Under the pieces are notes generated by a model. It ran no database searches. It was not told where the DNA came from and saw only the letters and a list, made by a program, of their open reading frames with translations. A program made the translations under genes and the position numbers. Below are positions 8,062-17,017 of a stretch of 64,000 nucleotides of DNA, piece after piece. The stretch lies in assembly GCF_009909185.1 (NCBI RefSeq), contig NZ_JAAAMV010000003.1:434001-498000 (forward strand). Direction: 5' to 3'. The stretch is from Paenibacillus glycinis. GTDB lineage: Bacteria > Bacillota > Bacilli > Paenibacillales > Paenibacillaceae. Position 1 is the stretch's first letter. Every line of letters begins with the position of its first letter.

Positions 8062-9469
8062 GGCTCAGCACCACCCTTTTGCGCGCCGATTTGGCGAACA
8101 TTTTGCCCGGATTCAAAATATTGTTCGGGTCGAACGCCTGCTTGATCCCCTGCATGACCGCGATCCCGGCTGCCCCGACCTTCCATTCGAGGAACGGCGC
8201 CTTCACGAGGCCGACGCCGTGCTCGCCGGTAATCGTGCCGCCGAGCGCGATCGCGGCCTCGAAGATTTCCGCGAACGCTTCCTCCACGCGGTGAATCTCG
8301 TCGGCATCGCGGGCATCCGTCGTCGCGGTCGGATGCAGGTTGCCGTCTCCGGCATGGCCGAACGTGCAGATCGTCACGCCGTGGCGCTTGGCGATCTCGT
8401 TGATCGCGAGCACCATGTCGGCGATCTTGGAACGGGGCACGGTGGCGTCCTCGAGAATCGTCGTCGGCCGCAGCCGCGCCAAGGCGGTGAACGCGCTGCG
8501 CCGCGCCGTCAGCAGCTTCAGCGCCTCCGCCTCGTCGGCGGCGATGCTGACGCGCTCCGCGTTCTCGCTGCGGCAAATCTCCGCGATCCGTTCGATATCG
8601 CGGTCGACCATCTCCGCTTCGCCGTCCTGCTCGATCAGCAGGATCGCGTCCATGTCGAGCGGCAGGCCCAGCTTCGCGAAATCGTCCACGACGCGGATCG
8701 TGGGATTGTCCAGAAATTCCAGCGTCGCCGGAATGATCCTGTTCTCGATGATCTTGGATACCGTGCGCGCCGCGCCGTACAAGTCCTTGTACATCGCGAG
8801 CATCGTCTTCTTCGTCTTCGGCGGGGGAACCAGCTTCAGCGTTGCTTCCGTGATGACGGCGAGCGTGCCTTCCGAGCCGACGAGCAGCTTCGTCAGGTCG
8901 TAGCCCGCCACGTCCTTCATCAGCTTGCCGCCGGTGCGGATGATCTCGCCGCTCGCCAGCACCGCTTCCAGGCCGATGACGTAATCCTTCGTCGTGCCGT
9001 ACTTCAAGCCGCGCAGGCCGCCGGAGCACTCGGCGATGTTGCCGCCGATCGTGGAGATCGCCATGCTGCTCGGATCCGGCGGGTAGAACAGGCCGAGGCT
9101 TTCCACATGCGTAATGAACGCTTTCGTATTGAGTCCGGGCTGCACGGTCGCGGTCAGATTCTCGAGATCCACTTGCAGGATGCGGTTCATCCGGTGCATG
9201 ACCATGACGACGCCGCCCTGCACGGGCACCGTTCCGCCGCATAGATTCGTGCCGGAGCCGCGGCTCACGACGGGAACCCGATGCTCTTGCAGCACTTTCA
9301 GGATCGCGGATACATGGGCCGTATGCTCGGGATACACGACGCCGTCCGGCAGCGATTGGAGCATCGGCGTGCCATCGTACGAATGCGTGATCAGGGATTC
9401 GGGATCGTCTTTGAACCACTGTGCGCCGACGATGGCGCGAAGCTTGCCGGCTACTGCTTCTTGAAGCAT
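8054..9469 (-). CDS. glcD: Glycolate oxidase FAD-binding subunit
   Basis: The 471-residue FAD-linked oxidase has the PP-loop region SRGSGTNLCGG, PDPSSMAISTIGGNIAE, the C-terminal FAD-oxidase segment, HAGDGNLHPT and GEHGVGLVK, all marks of GlcD and D-lactate dehydrogenases. It oxidises the 2-hydroxyacid and hands electrons to GlcF. ATG at 9469 lies behind AAAGGGGAG; the frame is open upstream but holds no better site. It is transcribed away from a FadR-type regulator, which probably controls it. D-lactate as substrate cannot be excluded. Confidence 0.9.
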   Translation of the reverse strand: MLQEAVAGKLRAIVGAQWFKDDPESLITHSYDGTPMLQSLPDGVVYPEHTAHVSAILKVLQEHRVPVVSRGSGTNLCGGTVPVQGGVVMVMHRMNRILQVDLENLTATVQPGLNTKAFITHVESLGLFYPPDPSSMAISTIGGNIAECSGGLRGLKYGTTKDYVIGLEAVLASGEIIRTGGKLMKDVAGYDLTKLLVGSEGTLAVITEATLKLVPPPKTKKTMLAMYKDLYGAARTVSKIIENRIIPATLEFLDNPTIRVVDDFAKLGLPLDMDAILLIEQDGEAEMVDRDIERIAEICRSENAERVSIAADEAEALKLLTARRSAFTALARLRPTTILEDATVPRSKIADMVLAINEIAKRHGVTICTFGHAGDGNLHPTATTDARDADEIHRVEEAFAEIFEAAIALGGTITGEHGVGLVKAPFLEWKVGAAGIAVMQGIKQAFDPNNILNPGKMFAKSARKRVVLSRG

Positions 9470-9496
9470 GGTGAACTCCCCTTTATGATGAAATAG

Positions 9497-9511
9497 ATCA
9501 GGTCGTCTGAT
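9497..9511. promoter_or_regulatory. Candidate operator between glcD and the FadR-type regulator
   Basis: ATCAG / CTGAT inverted repeat with a five-base centre, just downstream of a possible glcD promoter on the minus strand (TATGAT at 9534-9539, TTGAAG 19 bases before it). Half-sites around GGTC are usual for FadR-family regulators, but the assignment is by position only. Confidence 0.4.
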
Positions 9512-9621
9512 GACTTTGCTTTGCAAGTAGTATATCATAAGATGAAAGCAGCCTGCACCTTCAAAATTACGCACGCGATCTATAGCGATCTCTACTTCTA
9601 GCGATACAGGAGGCCCGCCAC

Positions 9622-10329
9622 ATGTCCATGAACGAACGGCCGCTCAAGAGCAACGAGTGGGTCGCCCAGAAGCTTCACCTCAAATTGACCTCCGGCGAGC
9701 TGTCCCCCGGCGACAAGCTGCCTTCCGTGGTCGACCTGGCCGCCGAATACGGCGTCGGCCGCTCCACGATCCGCGAAGCGCTGAGCGCGCTGAAAGCGAA
9801 AGGGCTGCTCGATATTCGCCAAGGCGGCGGCACTTACGTCAAGGCGCCGCCGGACGAGCCCGCCTTCGCGCAGGAAGCCTGGCTGGACCGCGCCGATTCG
9901 CTGCTCCAGCTGCTCGACGTGCGCAAGGTGCTCGAGACCGGCTGCGCCGCGCTGGCCGCGAAGCATCGATCCGAGGCCGATCTCGAAGCCTTGGACGCCA
10001 CGCTGAACGAGATGGCGGATCGGCTCGACGACGAGATCTTCGGCGAACAAGCCGACGTTCGGCTGCACGAGCAGATCGCCGGAGCGACGCATAATCCGAT
10101 GCTGATGGAGCTGATGAAGACGCTCTCCGAACGGCTCCACGAGAGCATGCGCGACACGCGGTCGCTCTGGTTCTACGCCGAGCACCGCTCCGCCAGCCGG
10201 CTGCTGGACGAGCATCGGTCCATCGTGTCCGCCATCCGCGGCCGCGACGAGGCGCTCGCCTCGTCGCGCATGGGACAGCATCTCGCCAAGGTCGAACAGG
10301 TCCTGCGCGACAAAACCGGCATTCTCTAG
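9622..10329 (+). CDS. FadR/GntR family regulator, GlcC/LldR-like
   Basis: The protein (235 residues) carries an N-terminal winged helix (PGDKLPSVVDLAAEYGVGRSTIREAL, GGGTYVKAP) and an all-helical FCD ligand domain with the metal-binding pattern DVRLHEQIAGATHN and later H residues. FCD regulators of this type sense glycolate or lactate. ATG at 9622 follows AGGAGG by eight bases; a second ATG is two codons later. Divergent orientation to glcDF makes it their probable regulator. Its stop codon forms the loop of the terminator hairpin. Confidence 0.88.
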   Translation: MSMNERPLKSNEWVAQKLHLKLTSGELSPGDKLPSVVDLAAEYGVGRSTIREALSALKAKGLLDIRQGGGTYVKAPPDEPAFAQEAWLDRADSLLQLLDVRKVLETGCAALAAKHRSEADLEALDATLNEMADRLDDEIFGEQADVRLHEQIAGATHNPMLMELMKTLSERLHESMRDTRSLWFYAEHRSASRLLDEHRSIVSAIRGRDEALASSRMGQHLAKVEQVLRDKTGIL

Positions 10330-10344
10330 GAGAATGCCGGTTTT
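10312..10344 (+). terminator. Terminator overlapping the end of the FadR-type gene
   Basis: A 15-bp perfect stem (10312-10326 with 10330-10344) whose loop is the TAG stop codon itself, ending in TTTT. The last five sense codons lie inside the stem. Confidence 0.9.
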
Positions 10345-10510
10345 GTTTGCGTGCTTCGGTTTTGTTTGTGTGCATCGGTTATGTTTACATGCTTCGATTA
10401 TGTTGCATGCTTCGATTATGTTGCATGCTTCGATTATGTTGCATGCTTCGATTATGTTGCATGCTTCGGTTATGTTTGCATGCTCCAATAATGTTGCGTG
10501 CTTCGGTCAT
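10345..10510. repeat. Tandem repeat, nine units of 18-19 bp
   Basis: Nine head-to-tail units with consensus GTTGCATGCTTCGATTAT. Three central units (10402-10455) are identical; the flanking units diverge progressively and some carry one extra T. Each unit includes GCATGC, itself a palindrome. The array lies between the convergent FadR-type and lyxose isomerase genes. The rest of the gap (10511-10652) shows only a weak TCTCGC / GCGAGA inverted repeat. Confidence 0.92.
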
Positions 10511-10652
10511 CTCGCAAGCTTCCTTCATTGGTCGCGAGAAGCCAAGATACCGCCGTCTTCCCTAGCCTGCTTTCACGCGCATGATCAAGGCTCCCGCCCT
10601 CCATGGCGCTCTGCCGGTCCCGGGCTCGCCTGCCTGCGAACAGCCGCCGAAG

Positions 10653-11231
<579 letters not shown>

Positions 11232-11245
11232 CTAAATTGTGCCAA

Positions 11246-12454
11246 TCATGCGCGCCGCATGCAGCGTTCTTCCGGTCCGTGCCAAATTCCCTCGACCTCG
11301 ATCCAGCCCGGCAGCGGCAAATGCTTGCTTCGCTTGCTCCATCCCGCGGCGATCCGCGCCTGCACGGCTTCCCACGACGGCACGCCGCTTGTCGCATCGG
11401 CTTGCTCAACGTTGCAGGCGCCTACGGCCACCGCCCCGCTTAAGGCCGACTCCGGGCCGAGCCCTTTCAGCAGCCCCGCCAAAAATCCCGCGATCGTGCA
11501 GTCCCCGGCGCCCGTCGTGCCCGCCGCTACCACCTCGAAGCAAGGGGCGAGCAGCTCGCGATCCAGCCAAGCCTCCGTTGCCGGCGCGCCGGCGCCCGCG
11601 GAAGCCAATCTGACCGCGTCACCGGTCGTGCGGAGATAGAGCCCATGCTCGCCAAGCTTCAGCACGACGATGGCCGCCCCCTGCGCGATCAGCTCGTCGG
11701 CCAGTTCCCGCAAGAGCGGCCCGTTCGCATACGGGAGCAGGTCGTCGCCATGCGCCGCGGTTAGCTCCTTGTAGCTTTCCGGCCGCAGCATGTAGAGGAC
11801 TTCCTCGAAGCTCGGCAGAAACACGTCGACAAAAGGCAGCGCTTTCGCAAATATGCAGCGCCAATCCGCTACTCCCGCAGGCGAGGCCGGATCCGGCTTC
11901 GCCAAGTCGAGCGACACCGTCAGGCCCTTCGAATTTGCCTTGGAGAGCAGCTTCGCCAGTTCCTCTCCGCCGTCCGCGTACATTCTCCGCATGAGCGGCG
12001 GGTAGCCGAAATGGAAGACGCGCGCCCCTTCGAGCGCGTCGGCCGGCAGATCCTCCGCGGCAAACGTATCGTTCGCGCCGGTGCAGTGGAGGAAGATGCG
12101 GTCGATATTCGGCGGGTTGATGACGATGGTGTAGGACGTTTGCTCGCCCGGCGCCACGATCATGCCTTCCGCCAGCTCGTCGCCGTACTCCCGCAGCACG
12201 TTCTCGACCGCGCGTCCGAACATATCGTCGCCGATCTTGCCCATCAGCTTCGTGCGAATGCCCAACCGGTGCAGCGCGAGTCCCGTGTTGGAGACCGCGC
12301 CGCCCGTGGCGATTCGGGCCGCTCCGATCTCCACGAGCTTGCCCGGCACGAGCAGCGCCCCCATACCGCCATGGGCGATGTGAATCGTCGGGATAACGTC
12401 GAGACAGATATGCCCGGCTACCACGACTTCCGAACCTATGCGCGCTTCGCTCAC
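11246..12454 (-). CDS. PfkB family carbohydrate kinase
   Basis: Ribokinase/PfkB fold: N-terminal VVVAGHICLDVIP, GGAVSNTGLALHRLG, and the C-terminal signature AAGTTGAGDCTIAGFLAG with the anion-hole GAGD and catalytic Asp. At 402 residues it is longer than typical PfkB kinases (about 310), with extra sequence after DVFLPSFEEVLYM and at the C terminus. GTG at 12454 comes two bases after the oxidoreductase stop and uses the GGGGGA inside that gene as its ribosome site. It probably phosphorylates the ketose made by the isomerase before aldol cleavage; the exact sugar is unknown. Confidence 0.85.
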   Translation of the reverse strand: MSEARIGSEVVVAGHICLDVIPTIHIAHGGMGALLVPGKLVEIGAARIATGGAVSNTGLALHRLGIRTKLMGKIGDDMFGRAVENVLREYGDELAEGMIVAPGEQTSYTIVINPPNIDRIFLHCTGANDTFAAEDLPADALEGARVFHFGYPPLMRRMYADGGEELAKLLSKANSKGLTVSLDLAKPDPASPAGVADWRCIFAKALPFVDVFLPSFEEVLYMLRPESYKELTAAHGDDLLPYANGPLLRELADELIAQGAAIVVLKLGEHGLYLRTTGDAVRLASAGAGAPATEAWLDRELLAPCFEVVAAGTTGAGDCTIAGFLAGLLKGLGPESALSGAVAVGACNVEQADATSGVPSWEAVQARIAAGWSKRSKHLPLPGWIEVEGIWHGPEERCMRRA

Positions 12455-12456
12455 GC

Positions 12457-13617
12457 TCAATTCCCCCAGTCGATCGACACGGTCGCGCCGGTGCGCTCCG
12501 ATTCCAGCGCGGCCGTGAAGACGCGGTGGCTGCCCAAGGCTTCTTCCGGCGTCGCGCAGCGGAACGGCTGCGACATGCCGGCCGTGCCATGCGCAAGCTC
12601 GTCGCAGAAGGCGGCCCACATTTGCAGGATGGAATCCGAGAAGCCGAATTCGAAGATCCCGCCGGTTATCGTGCCGTAAGCCGATTTGTAAGGGACGTCC
12701 ACCGTATGCCAAGCCTGCTGCTTGCCAGGCGAATACGGCAGCGACGAGACCTGCTTCGGATTCTTCGTGCTGAATACCGCCGACAGCTCCGTGCCTTGAA
12801 TGCGGATGAACCAGGTGTTGGCATGGCCCGGCGCGATCCTTTTCGTTGACAGCACCATCGGAAACTGCTGATCCGCCGTCCGCACGTCGCAGGCGAGGAT
12901 CGCGTTATCCCATGTTTCGCAAGGGACGTACTGGCCTTGGCCGTCAGGACGTTCTGCCACGATCTTGCTGAGCAGCGCCCTTACGCTCTCTGGTTTCCAG
13001 CCGAAACGCATGGGCAGATGAAGTACGTGCATGCCCAGATCGCCCATGCAGCCATATTCGCCGTTCGTCGCGATTCTCCTCTTCCAATTGATCGGCTTCG
13101 TCGGATCGAGATCGCTGGAATGCCAGAACCCGGCTTCGACTTCGATGATGCGGCCGAATTTGCCTTCGTTCACCCACTGGATTACCTGATGCGCCCCGGG
13201 GTAGAAAGGGAACTCCGACGAGCAGCGTACGATCACGTCCGGATTGGCCGCCAGCGCCGCATTGATCCGCGCGTTTGCCTCCGCGTCGATGCCGAACGGC
13301 TTCTCCCCGAGCAGATGCTTGCCGGCTTCGATAATGTCGACGTAGATCTGCGCATGCAGGTTATGCGGCACCGCGCAGTAGACCGCTTCGACCTCGCCGT
13401 CCGCCAACAGCTCCTTATAATCCGTGTAGGCGCGCTCCACGCTCGTCGCTTGTTCCTTGAACCATTCCGTCGCCGCAGGGTTGGCATCGCAGACCGCCAC
13501 GATGCGCGGTTCGAAATCGACGCCGCCCAGATGCAGCCACCTCGCGGCGGCGCTTGCGAATTCTTTACCCATTAATCCGCAGCCGATAACGCCGAAACGA
13601 ATGATGCGCTTGCTCAT
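12457..13617 (-). CDS. Gfo/Idh/MocA family oxidoreductase
   Basis: The 386-residue protein has an N-terminal NAD(P) Rossmann motif (FGVIGCGLMGKEF), the family motif GEKPFGIDAEAN and an alpha/beta C-terminal domain with GDLGMHVLHLPMRF. Members oxidise or reduce a ring or chain hydroxyl of sugars and inositols. The gene sits between the aldolase (one base upstream) and kinase (two bases downstream) genes, so it works in the same pathway, perhaps converting the incoming sugar or polyol to a keto form. Substrate cannot be deduced. Confidence 0.88.
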   Translation of the reverse strand: MSKRIIRFGVIGCGLMGKEFASAAARWLHLGGVDFEPRIVAVCDANPAATEWFKEQATSVERAYTDYKELLADGEVEAVYCAVPHNLHAQIYVDIIEAGKHLLGEKPFGIDAEANARINAALAANPDVIVRCSSEFPFYPGAHQVIQWVNEGKFGRIIEVEAGFWHSSDLDPTKPINWKRRIATNGEYGCMGDLGMHVLHLPMRFGWKPESVRALLSKIVAERPDGQGQYVPCETWDNAILACDVRTADQQFPMVLSTKRIAPGHANTWFIRIQGTELSAVFSTKNPKQVSSLPYSPGKQQAWHTVDVPYKSAYGTITGGIFEFGFSDSILQMWAAFCDELAHGTAGMSQPFRCATPEEALGSHRVFTAALESERTGATVSIDWGN

Positions 13618-13618
13618 C

Positions 13619-14464
13619 TTATCGCGCCTCCCCGCCGTTTAGGATCGCGAGCGCCTGCTCCGCCGTCGCGCCGTGGTGCACGATCGCCATCAGCGCGCTC
13701 GTCATGCCCGCCGGATTCGGATGCTGAATGACGTTGCGGCCGTAGACGATGCCGGAAGCGCCTTGATTCATCAGCTCGACCGTGCGGCTCACGATTTCTT
13801 CGTCGCTGGCCCGGCCGCCGCCGCGTACGAGTACCGGAATGCCGGAAGCCACTTCGATGACCCGATGATACGCCGAGACATCGTCGCTGGGATCGGCTTT
13901 GATGACGTCCGCGCCAAGCTCGACGCCCTGACGGACCAACGGCATGATTTTATCGATGTCGCCATCCACCATATAGCCGCCCTTCGCTTCGTTCGGAAGC
14001 ATGACGAGCGGCTCGACCATCAGCGGCATGCCGTACTTCTCGCACTCGCTCTTGAGCAGCGTGATATTGCGGACGCATTGGTGATGGAGCTCCGGCTGGC
14101 CCGGGAGCAGCAGCAAATTAACGCAGACGGCGACTGCATCGAGCGCCGCCGCCTTCTCGATGGCGCGGTCGATCAGCTCGCTGAACAGAAAACGCGGCAG
14201 CTCCGTGCCGTAAATATTCGCCGCGTCCGTGCGCAGGACGAGCCCCGGTTTCCGCTTGCCGGGAACGTCCTGCAGCCACTTCGCCTGCCCGACGCTGAGC
14301 TGGATGCAATCCGGATTGGCCTCCACGATCGTTTGAACGGCTTTCCTCATATCCTCAATGCCGGACAGGAACGACACCTCATTGAAGAATCCGTGATCCA
14401 CCGCGACGTCGAAGCATTTCCCCTGTTCGCTGAACATCCGGTTGAGCCTTGGTTTGACTGACAT
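13619..14464 (-). CDS. Class I aldolase, DeoC/LacD/FbaB (DhnA) family
   Basis: This TIM-barrel aldolase (281 residues) shows CFDVAVDHGFF near the N terminus, GADVIKADPS with the probable Schiff-base Lys189, and GIPVLVRGGGRASDEE with the phosphate-binding glycines. Relatives include FbaB, LsrF, YihT and LacD, which cleave or thiolyse phosphorylated ketoses. ATG at 14464 follows GGGAGA. It is the first gene of the aldolase-oxidoreductase-kinase-isomerase operon, with DeoR-type operators upstream. Together with the PfkB kinase it implies a phosphorylate-then-cleave route. Confidence 0.85.
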   Translation of the reverse strand: MSVKPRLNRMFSEQGKCFDVAVDHGFFNEVSFLSGIEDMRKAVQTIVEANPDCIQLSVGQAKWLQDVPGKRKPGLVLRTDAANIYGTELPRFLFSELIDRAIEKAAALDAVAVCVNLLLLPGQPELHHQCVRNITLLKSECEKYGMPLMVEPLVMLPNEAKGGYMVDGDIDKIMPLVRQGVELGADVIKADPSDDVSAYHRVIEVASGIPVLVRGGGRASDEEIVSRTVELMNQGASGIVYGRNVIQHPNPAGMTSALMAIVHHGATAEQALAILNGGEAR

Positions 14465-14491
14465 CCATATCCATCTCCCTTGTTATATTGA

Positions 14492-14504
14492 AACAAATAA
14501 TGTT
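14492..14504. promoter_or_regulatory. DeoR-type operator 1 before the aldolase operon
   Basis: AACAAATAATGTT, an AACA / TGTT dyad flanked by a longer TTGTTATA (14480-14487) / TATAACAA (14509-14516) inverted repeat. It resembles the sites at 14552 and 16408. Confidence 0.55.
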
Positions 14505-14551
14505 CGTTTATAACAATAATTTAACGCAACGGGATTCATATGTCTATCATT

Positions 14552-14568
14552 ATGTTTGAATCAAACAT
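14552..14568. promoter_or_regulatory. DeoR-type operator 2, perfect palindrome over the deoR stop codon
   Basis: ATGTTTGAATCAAACAT is a perfect 8+1+8 palindrome. It overlaps the last codons of the DeoR gene, about 90 bases before the aldolase start, and shares the AACAT / ATGTT core with the other two sites. Confidence 0.65.
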
Positions 14569-15322
14569 TTTTACTGGCAATCACGACCTCGACCGTTTGC
14601 TCCCGGCAAGCTTGCAGCAGCGATTCTTCGGGCGGCTCGCTGCTTATGATACGATGCGCTTCGCCGAGCGCCGCGAACGAGAACAGCTCCTTCGCACCGT
14701 ACTTGGTATGGTCGACCACGATATTCGTTTCCGACGCCTGCGCGATCGCCATCCGTTTGATCTCGGCCTCGTACATATTGGAATTGCTGAAGCCATGCTT
14801 CGCCGTCAAGCCGGTTGCGCCGAGAAATACGCGGTCGAACGCCATTTTGCCGATCGTCTCCACCGTCCCGGGCCCGACCAGCGTCGCCGTCGTCTCCAAG
14901 GCCATGCCGCCCGTTACGACCGTCGTAATTTTCCGTTCGAGCAGCTCGATGGCGATATTGAGCGCATTGGTCACGACCGTTATATTCAGATCCGGCTTCA
15001 AATACCGGGCGACATGCAGCGTCGTCGTGCCGCCGTCGATGAAGATCGAATCGTTCTCCTGCACGAGCGCGGCGGCGGCTCGGCCGATGGCCTGCTTCTC
15101 GTCCGCCATGACGCCCGCACGGTCCCCGATCGCGACATCCTTCGAGGCGAGAATCGCGCCGCCGAACGTTCGTTTCACGTATCCGGCCAGTTCCAGCTTC
15201 TCCAAGTCCCGCCGGATGGTCATCTCCGTCACGCCAAAGTGCTCCTTCAACCCGGCCACCTTCACTTCGCCGGCGCTTTCCAGCATGCCGAGCAGCTGCT
15301 GCTGCCTTTCGTTCAAACTCAT
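14561..15322 (-). CDS. DeoR family transcriptional repressor
   Basis: The 253-residue regulator has the DeoR helix-turn-helix (RQQQLLGMLESAGEVKVAGL, GVTEMTIRRDLEKLELAGYV, RTFGGA) and the sugar-phosphate-sensing DeoRC domain (DSIFIDGGTTTLHVARYL, VVTGG, DRVFLGATGL). ATG at 15322 follows GAGGAGG. It lies 22 bases behind the DUF4432 gene and before the aldolase operon. Three similar dyads at 14492, 14552 and 16408 suggest it represses both transcription units and is released by a phosphorylated intermediate of the pathway. Confidence 0.9.
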   Translation of the reverse strand: MSLNERQQQLLGMLESAGEVKVAGLKEHFGVTEMTIRRDLEKLELAGYVKRTFGGAILASKDVAIGDRAGVMADEKQAIGRAAAALVQENDSIFIDGGTTTLHVARYLKPDLNITVVTNALNIAIELLERKITTVVTGGMALETTATLVGPGTVETIGKMAFDRVFLGATGLTAKHGFSNSNMYEAEIKRMAIAQASETNIVVDHTKYGAKELFSFAALGEAHRIISSEPPEESLLQACREQTVEVVIASKNV

Positions 15323-15344
15323 GAATGATCCTCCTCGCCGATCT

Positions 15345-16382
15345 TCAATCGATCGACAGCTTTAATTCGTATTCGACGGACTCGCCCGGCTCCAGCATCC
15401 GCAGCGTGCCCCTTTCTTGTTCGACCGCCATGCCTTCCACGCCGCAGTTCGCCGGTTCGATGCCGAGCGCATGCACGCCCGCGCCGGGCATTCTCCACTG
15501 CACCAAGCGGGGCAGCGCATCGGTATTCCAATCCAGCTTTACGGTTACGGGAGCCGTTATTCGGGCAGCGAACGGGAAGTTTGGCTGATGGATCGCCACC
15601 GCCGTTCTTCCGTTCGGCGTCTTCGGCAGCTCGTGATAATAGACGCGTTCCCCGTTATCGGGGGACGGCGCTTCCCATCGGCCGTAGCCTTCCAGCGGAA
15701 CATCCGGTATAACCGACGTTATCCGCGTGCTTGGGAACGTGACCTTTGTGTCCTCGGACATCAGCGGATAGCCGAAATTAAAATGATACAGCATCATATG
15801 CGGACATGCCTTGAACCCCGCATTCTCCGCTACGTCCCGAATCGTGATCGCATTCTCCCCGAACCTGCTCCGAATCTCGCGCCGCAGCCGCAAATGACCG
15901 CCGAACATCGACGTCTCTTCGATGATTCCGCGCACGCAAAGCTCTAGCTCGTCGCCGACCCAAACGCTCTCCGCGGTGACTTGCCTAGCCGCCGTATGAT
16001 GCGCGCGGCCATGCTGTCCGTAGGTTACGCCTCCTACCGTACTCGGTAAGCCTGCGCTGATCAAGCCGCAGCTCATGAGCAAACCGCCGGAAGCCGTACG
16101 CAGCCAATCCTTTTCCCGGTCGTCATAATAAGAGGGATGCACGTCGCCGTTGGCCGACTGCCATGCCAATGACGAACCCGCGAACGAAGCCATCGAGATG
16201 TCCATGCCTTTATCCGGCGTCACCTCATAGGCGAGCCCGGCCCCCGTCCGTACCGCAATGACACTTGCCCCTGCTTCATTGCCTTCCGTCAGCGCCATCC
16301 TCCGGATCCCGCCGATTTGCTCGATCCGCCCGACGCGCGCCTCGATTTCCCTTCTCGTAAAGCTTCGACCGTGCAATAGCAT
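15345..16382 (-). CDS. Aldose 1-epimerase-like protein (DUF4432)
   Basis: This 345-residue galactose-mutarotase fold protein belongs to the DUF4432 group: VTPDKGMDISMASFAGSSLAW, GGLLMSCGLISAG, HGRAHHTAAR and MLYHFNFGYPLMSE are its conserved stretches, with His in HGRAHH and HFNFGYP as probable catalytic and binding residues. Such proteins probably interconvert anomers of an unusual sugar. ATG at 16382 is seven bases after GAGGAGG; the open frame upstream is ignored. It is the first gene of a two-gene unit with deoR and has an operator over its -10. Confidence 0.85.
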   Translation of the reverse strand: MLLHGRSFTRREIEARVGRIEQIGGIRRMALTEGNEAGASVIAVRTGAGLAYEVTPDKGMDISMASFAGSSLAWQSANGDVHPSYYDDREKDWLRTASGGLLMSCGLISAGLPSTVGGVTYGQHGRAHHTAARQVTAESVWVGDELELCVRGIIEETSMFGGHLRLRREIRSRFGENAITIRDVAENAGFKACPHMMLYHFNFGYPLMSEDTKVTFPSTRITSVIPDVPLEGYGRWEAPSPDNGERVYYHELPKTPNGRTAVAIHQPNFPFAARITAPVTVKLDWNTDALPRLVQWRMPGAGVHALGIEPANCGVEGMAVEQERGTLRMLEPGESVEYELKLSID

Positions 16383-16407
16383 CGTACATCCTCCTCTGTT
16401 TAAAACA

Positions 16408-16435
16408 AACATAGAATGTTCTTAACTAACAACAA
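16408..16435 (-). promoter_or_regulatory. Promoter and DeoR-type operator 3 of the epimerase-deoR unit
   Basis: Minus strand: TTGTTG (16430-16435), 16-base spacer, TATGTT (16408-16413). The dyad AACATAGAATGTT (16408-16420) covers the -10 and matches the operators before the aldolase gene. Confidence 0.6.
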
Positions 16436-16441
16436 TTGTAC

Positions 16442-16479
16442 AAAAAAGCGGTAAACCTCACAAGGAGATTTACCGCTTT
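16442..16479 (-). terminator. Terminator after the cytochrome oxidase operon
   Basis: Eleven-bp perfect stem AAAGCGGTAAA / TTTACCGCTTT with a 13-base loop; the minus strand ends in T residues. It stops the cta operon before the epimerase promoter. Confidence 0.85.
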
Positions 16480-16506
16480 AGACGAAAAGCTATTCGATGG
16501 ATCCGA

Positions 16507-16974
16507 TTATCCGTTGCCGAACAATACGTCGAGGACCGGCTTCGTATGGCCGCCCGGATACATCAGATAGAGCAGCACGTAGACGATCACGCCCGTGATG
16601 GCCGTAAAAAACCAAATCACCGACGTAACCCGCCCCCACTTGCGGTGCTTCGCGAATTTCTCGCGAAAACCAAGCGTCAGCGTCGTAATCCCGAATATCG
16701 CGCCTACGGTCGCAAGCACGATATGGAAGAATAGAAACGTCAAGTAATACGGCTTCATTTCATCCGAGCCGCCCCAGTCGGTATTGCCGACGAAGACCGT
16801 GCGGGAAACATAGATGATGAAGAACAAGAGCGCGGCGATGGCGCCCGCAATCATGACCTTCTTATGCGATTCGAGCCTTCTCTTAATGGCCAGGTTCCAG
16901 CCTATCGCGACCAATATCGCGCTGATGACGATAAACGAGGTGCTGATCGTCGGAAAAATATCATACTTTGACAA
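16507..16974 (-). CDS. DUF420 membrane protein, CtaM/YozB-like oxidase assembly factor
   Basis: The 155-residue protein has four membrane helices, with conserved SHKKVMIAGAIAA, YYLTFLFFHIVLATVG and KHRKWGRVTSVIWFFTAITGV including the family histidines. DUF420 proteins such as CtaM in Staphylococcus are needed for maturation of haem-copper oxidases. It follows ctaG in the same orientation with a 43-base gap and is the last gene before the terminator, so it belongs to the ctaCDEFG operon. The exact step it helps is not known. Confidence 0.88.
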   Translation of the reverse strand: MSKYDIFPTISTSFIVISAILVAIGWNLAIKRRLESHKKVMIAGAIAALLFFIIYVSRTVFVGNTDWGGSDEMKPYYLTFLFFHIVLATVGAIFGITTLTLGFREKFAKHRKWGRVTSVIWFFTAITGVIVYVLLYLMYPGGHTKPVLDVLFGNG

Positions 16975-17017
16975 GATTCATCCCGTCCGTTTCTATGCAA
17001 GAAATTTGCTTATTCGC

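Noticed and set aside
10345-10510. Repeat array considered as CRISPR
   Set aside because: Units are directly adjacent with no unique spacers and no cas genes are present.
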